Below are positions 33,748 to 41,589 of a DNA stretch of 64,000 bases, piece after piece. The DNA lies in assembly GCF_020360975.1 (NCBI RefSeq), contig NW_025408679.1, forward strand, positions 2,356,001 through 2,420,000, written 5' to 3'. Origin of the DNA: Hirsutella rhossiliensis. Lineage: Eukaryota; Ascomycota; Sordariomycetes; Hypocreales; Ophiocordycipitaceae. The notes beneath the pieces were generated by a model. The model did no database searches, had not been told where the DNA came from, and was given only the letters and a program-made list of their open reading frames with translations. Numbering within the stretch: the stretch's first letter is position 1; each line of letters begins with the position of its first letter. The translations under genes were made by a program, and so were the position numbers.

Positions 33748-33870
33748 GCGGGCGCGACGAGGCGGCCACGGCGTTGGGAACGCGCGCGCCAAATTGTGGT
33801 GCGCGCCTACTCTTCCAAATGGGGTTAAGTCTCCGTGCATGTTTCGAAATCGTCCGTGCATGTTTCGTTA
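33748..33870 (+). repeat. MULE-type terminal sequence, isolated copy
   Basis: Contains the core GAACGCGCGCGCCAAATTGTGGTG, then TCTTCCAAATGGGGTT and GTGCATGTTTCGTTACTCC. The same core is seen at 35000-35066, inverted at 35806-35885, and at 36195-36280. No inverted partner is evident on its left side, so it is a lone end. Confidence 0.6.
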
Positions 33871-34121
33871 CTCCTGCTGCTACTGCTGCGATTGCTGCGA
33901 TAAAAGAAGATTTGCCAGTGTGGGAATGTAGCATATAGCTATAGTAGGATTGTAAGGGAGGTGCGCACACACGTACACGTGACCCTTAGCGTCACGTGTA
34001 TGGACCTCGGGGATCCGTGTATAAAGGGCACGTAGTGTGCCCCCTCATTCCCTTTCCTCCCTTCCTAGCTAGACATCTTGAATACAACCCATTGCGTTAC
34101 TGCAGTACAGACCTCCCGACA

Positions 34122-34256
34122 GTATGCATCAATTTTTAACTTTTTTTGCCGTTTTATTATTAAATTAAGTTGGCGTTGAAGCCGTAAAGTGACACAGCCA
34201 GGTGGTTGACACAGACAGGTGGTGAGGACCCACTTTACGTGGGTCTGTGGGACGAG
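34122..34256 (+). repeat. 135-bp 3'-end fragment of the pogo element found at 57981-59930
   Basis: Matches 59796-59930 almost exactly, from GTATGCATCAATTTTTAAC through the terminal inverted repeat to GGGACGAG. Only the terminal piece is present. Confidence 0.92.
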
Positions 34257-34281
34257 TAGAAGGAAGTTCCAGGTCAGGGCC

Positions 34282-34487
34282 TACTTGGGGGGACTAAAAT
34301 CCGTCCCGATTCCCGCGCATGTCAAGTCATGCATGGGGGGAAATTAGGTACATAATCCTACTAGTTAATTGGCGGGGCCGCTATGTACTCTTTTTGGCGA
34401 ATCAACGGACTTTTTGCTACTCAACGCACCCCCCGTGCATGACTTGACATGCGCGGGAATCGGGACGGATTTTAGTCCCCCCAAGTA
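34282..34487. mobile_element. complete 206-bp MITE
   Basis: Inverted repeats of about 58 bp: TACTTGGGGGGACTAAAATC at 34282 and its mirror ending CCCCCCAAGTA at 34487, with TA at each tip. The unique centre of about 90 bp is identical to that in the partial copy at 4019-4172 apart from single bases. No coding capacity. Confidence 0.92.
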
Positions 34488-34753
34488 GAGAGTGTCCTGG
34501 CGATGGAGGGGGTGTGAGACATCCGCAAGTCGTCATTGGATCCACGTGTCGTGTTCCATGGCCACATGCATGGACCAGGTACACACATCAGCTGACAAAT
34601 AGTACCATTTTTTTTTTTGAGATGTGGGCCTACAAGTCCCCACTGTTGCTTGGGTGCGACGGTGGCGGCGGGGGGATTGGACAAAAAGATGGGGGGTAGT
34701 TAAATCCGAGTGACTAAAGAAATAGTGGGCCGTTTCCCGCGCTTCAACTGAAT

Positions 34754-35066
34754 CATGCACGGCAACTTCACATTTTTGGAAGAAGCCCCCCGACTAAAAT
34801 TGGCGCGCGCGAACGTTCCCGAGTCCCAACGATGGGGGTGGGAGCGCCGCGCCTGCCGCCGCCGCCGCTTGTGTGTACTAGGGGGGATTCATTTGTCTTT
34901 TTCATGGAACGCCATGCACCTTTGTCTGTCTGTAATTGGAACTCGCAAGCTCCCACCTCCTACAGTAATCGGGCGGGCGGACGCGGCGGCCGCGTTGGGG
35001 AACGCGCGCGCCAAATTGTGGTGGCGGGTCCTCCTTCCTAATGGGGTTTAAGTCTCTGTGCATGAG
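34754..35066. mobile_element. MULE-type non-autonomous element (provisional)
   Basis: An inverted terminal sequence at 34754-34825 (GCACGGCAAC...TGGCGCGCGCGAACG) faces the end at 34990-35066 (GGAACGCGCGCGCCAAATTG...GTGCATG). The two arms share the GCGCGCGCCAA core but are diverged, and no 9-bp duplication could be fixed. Confidence 0.45.
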
Positions 35067-35075
35067 CAATGATTC

Positions 35076-35793
35076 GGCCACCTAACCGCACGGCCTCTCG
35101 GCGATTGTCGCACGGCCTTGTGACCGGATTAGGCAAGTCAAATCCTGTCTGTGGCCCTCCAATTTGCCTGTAATTTGCCTACGAAAAGAAGTATCGTGCG
35201 ACAAGCCGACCGGCGCGTCAATTGATACAAGTGTAGACATTTGCACTATCTTGACCTTAAACGGGCAGCCGGCTTTCCTCGTGCCTGCCTCGCGGAGCCT
35301 TGCTGCAATAGACACATGATGGGTAGGTCCACGGGCGCAAGCGAGGTCCCAACGGTGAGGAATACCCATACGCTTATTGGAGGATCTGACTTTGACTATA
35401 GCGTAGCCTTCGTCTCTCGCGAGGGCCTGAATAGCTTCAATCGCGGTCTCCGAGCTCTCAAACGGCCCTAAGTCGAAGGGTGCAGCCATCTCGGTAGACA
35501 GTATCGTTGAGTCCATTGCAAAGGCTTCAAATTAGGCGTTAAATACGGCTTTGGGGATATCGGCACGGATGGCGTTGACGGCGTTGACAGACGGCGTTGA
35601 CGGACAGCGTTTTCGCGCGCGCGTTACTACATCACGAGTCTTACGCGTTTAATGGTGCGGCAAACGTCGGTACAATAGGTACATCGATTTGCTAATAAAA
35701 TTGCCTAGACCCGAAGTCTCTCGTGTCGCAACTGCCTAATCCGGTCACAAGGCCGTGCGACAATCGCCGAGAGGCCGTGCGGTTAGGGTGGCC
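35076..35793 (-). mobile_element. MULE element A with perfect 9-bp duplication
   Basis: Inverted repeats of about 57 bp (GGCCACCTAACCGCACGGCC at 35076 and its mirror ending 35793). CAATGATTC flanks it at 35067-35075 and 35794-35802; a 9-bp duplication is the hallmark of Mutator-like elements. The 718-bp element carries only an N-terminal transposase domain (35082-35516). Confidence 0.92.
35082..35516 (-). pseudogene. FAR1-like N-terminal domain of a MULE transposase
   Basis: The frame encodes FESSETAIEAIQALARDEGY and VKVRSSNKRM, then a Cys/His-containing stretch (DLACARGPTHH, KAGCPFKVKI), the layout of the FAR1/WRKY-GCM1-like DNA-binding domain that begins fungal MULE transposases. The catalytic domain is absent, and the end of the frame runs into the element's own inverted repeat. 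It may encode nothing useful, or a DNA-binding-only product. Confidence 0.68.
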
Positions 35794-35805
35794 CAATGAT
35801 TCACT

Positions 35806-36280
35806 GGAATAACGAAACATACACTCCCGAACTAAACCCCATTCGGAAGAGCACCGCGCCACCAAATTTTGGCGCGCGCGAAAATAGACATCCAAAACTT
35901 TTTGGTTGACGATTTGTACTTGCCTGTACCGCCGTGTTGGCACCAAATAATGCAACGTTTACGCCTAATCTTGCCAAAAGTCTTGCTGTTTGCAACACTC
36001 ACGACATAACCCCAACTTTGTTGGTCATCCTTCAGGGCTTCAAGGGCCTCGGCATACGTGCAAAATAGTGTATTCTCGATGGATGCGACATCAGAGTCAT
36101 CGAGCTCGATCGTATCCATCGTAGTGGCGGCGTTGGTGTTGTGTTGAAGAAAAGTGGTGATAGCCTCAAAACTAGGTGGAAAAAAGAGGTAAGCGGCGGG
36201 AACGCGCGCGCGCGCCAAAATTTCGTGGCGCGGTGCTCTTCCGAATGGGGTTTAGTTTGGCAGTGTACGTTTCGTTATTC
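35806..36280 (-). mobile_element. MULE element B with perfect 9-bp duplication
   Basis: Inverted repeats (GGAATAACGAAACATACAC at 35806; mirror ending GTTTCGTTATTC at 36280) continue inward to the GCGCGCGC core. TGATTCACT flanks it at 35797-35805 and 36281-36289. The left duplication overlaps the right duplication of MULE A by six bases. The 475-bp element carries a MULE N-terminal-like frame on the minus strand (35832-36218). Confidence 0.92.
35832..36218 (-). pseudogene. second MULE transposase N-terminal fragment
   Basis: The central part reads TYAEALEALKDDQQSWGYVV, SVANSKTFGKIRRKRCIIWC and QHGGTGKYKS, again the start of a FAR1-type DNA-binding domain. Both frame ends run into inverted repeats. 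It differs in sequence from the domain at 35082-35516, so a different MULE lineage. Confidence 0.6.
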
Positions 36281-36446
36281 TGATTCACTACCGTACTCTG
36301 GTGGATCTGGCAGCAGAAGTTTTGGCCAATCAAAAGACGCCGCCCGAGTAGGGAGTGCCCGTAGTAAAATTAGCCCGCATATCAATTGTGGCCTTTTTGG
36401 GATTCGCTTTTACCCTTACTTTAAGATACGATACGATACGAATTTA

Positions 36447-36870
36447 AGAGTAATGCTACTTGCACAGTAAAAAGATCTCTATTTGAACAGTAATACCTTT
36501 TTACGTGCATTTTCCAGAAAACTGAACGTACCATACGGTAACTTCTAGGTTCCGTTAATTGCGCACAGCGCCCATCGATTGCAGCGTCAATTACAGCGCC
36601 GTTAATTGCAGCGTTAATTGCAGCGTTAATTACAGCGTTAAATTACAGCGTCAATTGCAGCAGCGTCAATTGCAGCAGCTTCAATTGTAGCGTTAATTGC
36701 AGCGCCATAAAGATTAAGTGACTTAGGTATACTTTAAGGTACAAGAGTACTTCTCGGCCCTTTTCCGCGCTAGCAGGGGTTTGGCGAAGTGGCTTTTAGC
36801 GAATCAGAAGCCTTTAAAAGGGGGTTTACTGTTCAAATAGAGATTTTTTACTATGCAAGTAGCATTACTC
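36447..36870. mobile_element. 424-bp MITE with internal 12-bp tandem repeats
   Basis: Inverted arms AGAGTAATGCTACTTGCACAG at 36447 and mirror ending GCATTACTC at 36870, about 48 bp each, with TA at the outer sides (36445-36446, 36871-36872). It lies about 220 bp upstream of the micro-exon gene start. Confidence 0.85.
36553..36715 (+). repeat. tandem GTTAATTGCAGC repeats
   Basis: About a dozen imperfect copies of a 12-bp unit (GTTAATTGCAGC, with GTCAATTGCAGC and GTTAATTACAGC variants) inside the MITE. Confidence 0.9.
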
Positions 36871-37007
36871 TACTTTAAAAGAGGGCACGCGTGACCCTTC
36901 GAAAGCGGGGCGTATAAAAAGAAAAGAAAAAGCGTGGCGTATACGGAGTATAAGATGGCTGAATCCGCATCCGTCGTAACATCATAACATTGTAGCTCAA
37001 AACTTCC

Positions 37008-37015
37008 TATATATA
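37008..37015 (+). promoter_or_regulatory. TATA-like element of the micro-exon gene
   Basis: TATATATA lies 77 bp upstream of the ATG at 37092, followed by a pyrimidine- and A/C-rich leader (GAACAAACCCACCTTTCAGC) typical of fungal transcription starts. Confidence 0.5.
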
Positions 37016-37091
37016 CGGAGTACTCTATGACTACAACTCGGCTTTAGCTTGATACTTGAACAAACCCACCTTTCAGCACCTTTTGGCCAGA

Positions 37092-40000
37092 ATGCAGGTT
37101 ACGATCGTTCTTTTCACGGCCCTTGCCGCAAGGGGACTAGCGAGTCCAGTTTTGGACGCAAAATCGGACGCAAATCTAGAGAAACGAGTATCTATCCCAT
37201 GATTTGACGACGAGTCTTGACTGCTCGCAGTATGCTGATATAGATGGCAACTCTAGCAAGTAAGTATCTAGTTATCCCGTGTTCTGACGTCGAGTCTTGC
37301 CTGCTCGCTACTCGCGGTATGCTGATATAGATGGCAACTCTAGGTCGTAAGTATCCATCCATCCCGTGATCTGACGTCGAGTCTGGGCTGCTCGCTGCTC
37401 GCGGTATGCTGATATAGATGGCAACTCTAGGGCGTAAGTATCCATCCATCCCGTGATCTGACGTCGAGTCTGGGCTGCTCGCTGCTCGCGGTATGCTGAT
37501 ATAGATGGCAACTCTAGTCCGTAAGTATCCATCCATCCCGTGATCTGACGTCGAGTCTGGGCTGCTCGCTGCTCGCAGTATGCTGATATAGATGGCAACT
37601 CTAGTGTGTAAGTATCTGGTTATCCCGTGATCTGACGACGAGTCTGGGCTGCTCGCAGCTCGCAGTATGCTGATATAGATGGCAACTCTAGGCCGTAAGT
37701 ATCCATCCCGTGATGCTGCTCGCAGCTCGCAGTATGCTGATATAGATGGCAACTCTAGCAAGTAAGTATCCATCCCGTGATTTGACGAGGAGTCTTCGAC
37801 TGCTCGCGGTATGCTGATATAGATGGCAACTCTAGTGGGTAAGTATCTAGTTATCCCGTGATCTGACGACGAGTCTGGGCTGCTCGCTGCTCGCAGTATG
37901 CTGATATAGATGGCAACTCTAGTGTGTAAGTATCTAGTTATCCCGTGATCTGACGTCGAGTCTGGGCTGCTCGCAGCTCGCAGTATGCTGATATAGATGG
38001 CAACTCTAGGCCGTAAGTATCCATCCCGTGATGCTGCTCGCAGCTCGCAGTATGCTGATATAGATGGCAACTCTAGGGCGTAAGTATCCATCCATCCCGT
38101 GATCTGACGTCGAGTCTGGGCTGCTCGCTGCTCGCGGTATGCTGATATAGATGGCAACTCTAGGGCGTAAGTATCTATCCATCCCGTGATTTGACGTCGA
38201 GTCCTGGCTGCTCGCTGCTCGCTGCTCGCAGTATGCTGATATATATGGCAACTCTAGGGCGTAAGTATCTGGTTATCCCGTGATCTGACGTCGAGCTCGC
38301 AGTATGCTGATATAGATGGCAACTCTAGGACGTAAGTATCTATCCATCCCGTGATCTGACGTCGAGTCTTGGCTGCTCGCTGCTCGCAGTATGCTGATAT
38401 ATATGGCAACTCTAGAGCGTAAGTATCTAGTTATCCCGTGATCTGACGTCGAGCTCGCAGTATGCTGATATAGATGGCAACTCTAGCTCGTAAGTATCTA
38501 TCCATCCCGTGATCTGACGTCGAGTCTGGGCTGCTCGCTGCTCGCTGTATGCTGATATAGATGGCAACTCTAGTGCGTAAGTATCTATCCATCCCGTAAT
38601 TTTACGAGTCTTGACTGCTCGCAGTATGCTGATATCGATGGCAACTCTAGGTCGTAAGTATCTATCCATCCCGTGATCTGACGTCCAGCTCGCAGTATGC
38701 TGATATAGATGGCAACTCTAGGGCGTAAGTATCCATCCATCCCGTGATTTGACGTCGAGTCTGGGCCTGCTCGCTGCTCGCAGTATGCTGATATAGATGG
38801 CAACTCTAGCTCGTAAGTATCCATCCATCCCGTGATTTGACGTCGAGTCTTGGCCTGCTCGCTGCTCGCTGCTCGCTGCTCGCAGTATGCTGATATAGAT
38901 GGCAACTCTAGGGCGTAAGTATCTATCCATCCCGTGATCTGACGTCGAGTCTTGGCTGCTCGCTGCTCGCTGCTCGCAGTATGCTGATATAGATGGCAAC
39001 TCTAGGTCGTAAGTATCTAGTTATCCCGTGATCTGACATCGAGTCTTGGCTGCTCCCTGCTCGCTGCTCGCAGTATGCTGATATAGATGGCAACTCTAGT
39101 GTGTAAGTATCTAGTTATCCCGTGATTTTACGAGTCTTGACTGCTCGCAGTATGCTGATATAGATGGCAACTCTAGTGCGTAAGTATCTATCCATCCCGT
39201 GATTTGACGTCGAGTCTTGGCCTGCTCGCTGCTCGCAGCTCGCAGTATGCTGATATAGATGGCAACTCTAGCTCGTAAGTATCTATCCATCCCGTAATTT
39301 TACGAGTCTTGACTGCTCGCAGTATGCTGATATCGATGGCAACTCTAGCTCGTAAGTATCTATCCATCCCGTGATCTGACGTCGAGTCTTGGCCTGCTCG
39401 CTGCTCGCAGTATGCTGATATAGATGGCAACTCTAGAACGTAAGTATCTATCCATCCCTTGATTTGACGTCGAGTCTTGGCCTGCTCGCTGCTGCTCGCA
39501 GTATGCTGATATAGATGGCAACTCTAGGACGTAAGTATCTATCCATCCCGTGATTTGACGTCGAGTCTTGGCCTGCTCGCTGCTCGCTGCTCGCAGTATG
39601 CTGATATAGATGGCAACTCTAGCACGTAAGTATCTATCCATCCCGTGATTTGACGTCGAGTCTGGGCCTGCTCGCTGCTCGCAGTATGCTGATATAGATG
39701 GCAACTCTAGCTCGTAAGTATCCATCCATCCCGTGATTTGACGTCGAGTCTTGGACTCTTGGCTGCTCGCTGCTCGCAGTATGCTGATATAGATGGCAAC
39801 TCTAGCCCGTAAGTATCCATCCCGTGATTTGACGTCGAGTCTTGGCTGCTCGCAGTATGCTGATATAGATGGCAACTCTAGGGCGTAAGTATCTATCCAT
39901 CCCGTGATTTGACGTCGAGTCCTGGCTGCTCGCTGCTCGCTGCTCGCAGTATGCTGATATATATGGCAACTCTAGGGCGTAAGTATCTGGTTATCCCGTG

Positions 40001-40949
40001 ATCTGACGTCGAGCTCGCAGTATGCTGATATAGATGGCAACTCTAGCCCGTAAGTATCCATCCATCCCGTGATCTGACGTCGAGTCTTGGCTGCTCGCTG
40101 CTCGCTGTATGCTGATATAGATGGCAACTCTAGCAAGTAAGTATCCATCCATCCCGTGATTTGACGTCGAGTCTTGGCCTGCTCGCTGCTCGCTGTTCGC
40201 AGTATGCTGATATAGATGGCAACTCTAGTGTGTAAGTATCCATCCATCCCGTGATCTGACGTCGAGTCTTGGCTGCTCGCTGCTCGCTGCTCGCAGTATG
40301 CTGATATAGATGGCAACTCTAGTGTGTAAGTATCCATCCCGTGATTTGACGTCGAGTCTTGGCCTGCTCGCTGCTCGCTGCTCGCTGCTCGCAGTATGCT
40401 GATATAGATGGCAACTCTAGCAAGTAAGTATCTATCCATCCCGTGATCTGACGTCGAGTCTTGGCTGCTCGCTGCTCGCTGCTCGCTGTATGCTGATATA
40501 GATGGCAACTCTAGGGCGTAAGTATCCATCCATCCCGTGATTTGACGTCGAGTCTTGGACTCTTGGCTGCTCGCTGCTCGCAGTATGCTGATATAGATGG
40601 CAACTCTAGCTCGTAAGTATCTATCCATCCCGTGATCTGACGTCGAGTCTTGGCTGCTCGCTGCTCGCTGCTCGCAGTATGCTGATATAGATGGCAACTC
40701 TAGCCCGTAAGTATCCATCCCGTGATTTGACGTCGAGTCTTGGCTGCTCGCAGTATGCTGATATAGATGGCAACTCTAGCCCGTAAGTATCCATCCATCC
40801 CGTGATCTGACGTCGAGTCTTGGCTGCTCGCTGCTCGCTGTATGCTGATATAGATGGCAACTCTAGTGTGTAAGTATCCATCCCGTGATTTGACGCGGAG
40901 AATGTTTGATGGGCTGGCAGCATGTTGACACGACTGGCGACTGTAGTAA
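37092..40949 (+). CDS. micro-exon gene: secreted 8-Cys peptide from 43 single-codon exons
   Basis: Exon 1 (37092-37187) encodes 32 residues: a signal peptide (MQVTIVLFTALAARGLA) and a short propeptide ending LEKR, a Kex2-type site. Then come 43 exons of exactly 3 nt, all phase 0, and a final exon starting with TAA (40947-40949). The product is 75 aa; the mature part would be the 43 residues encoded only by micro-exons, Gly- and Leu-rich, with Cys at mature positions 5, 9, 17, 23, 24, 36, 37 and 43. Micro-exon starts: 37257, 37344, 37431, 37518, 37605, 37692, 37759, 37836, 37923, 38010, 38077, 38164, 38258, 38329, 38416, 38487, 38574, 38651, 38722, 38810, 38912, 39006, 39100, 39177, 39272, 39349, 39437, 39528, 39623, 39711, 39806, 39882, 39976, 40047, 40134, 40229, 40323, 40421, 40515, 40610, 40704, 40780, 40867. 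The first donor is the weaker GTATCT; all others are GTAAGT. Predicted role: small secreted cysteine-rich peptide, activity unknown (effector, antimicrobial and signalling roles are all possible). Splicing is inferred, not observed. Confidence 0.78.
37188..40946 (+). repeat. tandem array of 44 near-identical introns
   Basis: Each unit reads GTAAGTATC, a CCATCCCGTGATYTGACG-type block, a variable number of GCTGCTC units, TATGCTGATATAGATGGC and AACTCTAG. These supply a donor, a CTRAY branch point about 18 nt before the acceptor, and an acceptor. Lengths run from 64 to 99 nt, mostly set by the GCTGCTC count, and are often not multiples of three. The spacer between CTCTAG and GTAAGT is always exactly 3 nt and varies (14 different codons, no stop). 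The first unit is degenerate at its donor; the last (40870-40946) has a diverged 3' half ending CGACTGTAG. Confidence 0.93.
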
Positions 40950-41080
40950 CTCCAATTTCCTGTGGCGGGTTCATTGGGTGAGTTTGAAACGTTCTTAAAG
41001 GTTAGGGTGGGGAAGCTTCGGTCGTTGTATGGAGTTCTCCTCAGGAGTTTAAGCTCGGCCGACCGTTAGCGGGTTACTGT
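40950..41080. other. convergent intergenic strip
   Basis: About 130 bp between the stop of the micro-exon gene and the stop of the MYND pseudogene on the opposite strand; it would hold both 3' ends. No clear terminator was identified. Confidence 0.4.
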
Positions 41081-41232
41081 CTAGTCTGTCTTTGACGTGT
41101 CACAAAATAATGGATCAAACGGTTGATCAAGCTCGCGCCGCTCTATGAAGCTGTTTGAGCAGTTGCTACTATTGTCCTCTGAATCGTCGACCGTTGAGGA
41201 CTGATATGTGAGAGTGCTGGAGCAGTTGCCAT
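41081..41232 (-). pseudogene. MYND-finger gene, 3' end separated by a hAT insertion
   Basis: Joined across the hAT by its 8-bp duplication, the frame from the right side (TTVEDSEDDHGN) continues here without a shift (CSSTLTYQ, SSTVDDSEDNSSNCSNS) and ends with TAG at 41081-41083. A similar acidic Ser-rich segment occurs on both sides (TTVEDSEDD and STVDDSEDN), so the C-terminus already had an internal duplication before the insertion. Confidence 0.7.
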
Positions 41233-41589
41233 CAGTGCTCCTAATAGTGTGGCCAGTGCGTTTGGACCCCTCAAACTGCTCATTCAGTGCGTGTGACTTG
41301 GCCGCACTACACTACCAGTGTGCCTGAGATGTTCAAACTGAACTATTAGTCTGTTCGTCGCGGCCAAACTGAACTACAGTGCAAACTGTGGTCTACACTA
41401 TTAGTGTGAACATATAGTCTGACATTTGGCATTGCACCCGTCGCACCTGCAAGGTTGCCTTCAAGTTTTCCAGCGCCCTCACCGAATTGCCTGCCTTACG
41501 TGCAGCTTTCCTCGCCCCTTTCCTGAATCAGAGACTCAGACCCGGTACCGGTGGCTTCCGGATCGATATAGCGACACTGGAATCCATAA

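Noticed and set aside
37188..40946. CRISPR array or plain minisatellite
   Set aside because: The genome is eukaryotic and the variable spacer is 3 nt, not 25-40 nt. A plain satellite does not explain the fixed 3-nt slot, the absence of stop triplets, the Cys content, the upstream secretion ORF and the terminal in-frame stop.
37192..40974. Long minus-strand ORFs (up to 321 codons) encoding a repeated LELPSISAYCEQRAA-like peptide
   Set aside because: They are the reverse complement of the intron repeat. The frame stays open because the repeat lacks stops on that strand, unit lengths vary so the frame jumps, and there is no start context, signal or domain. The plus-strand splice signals explain the array better.
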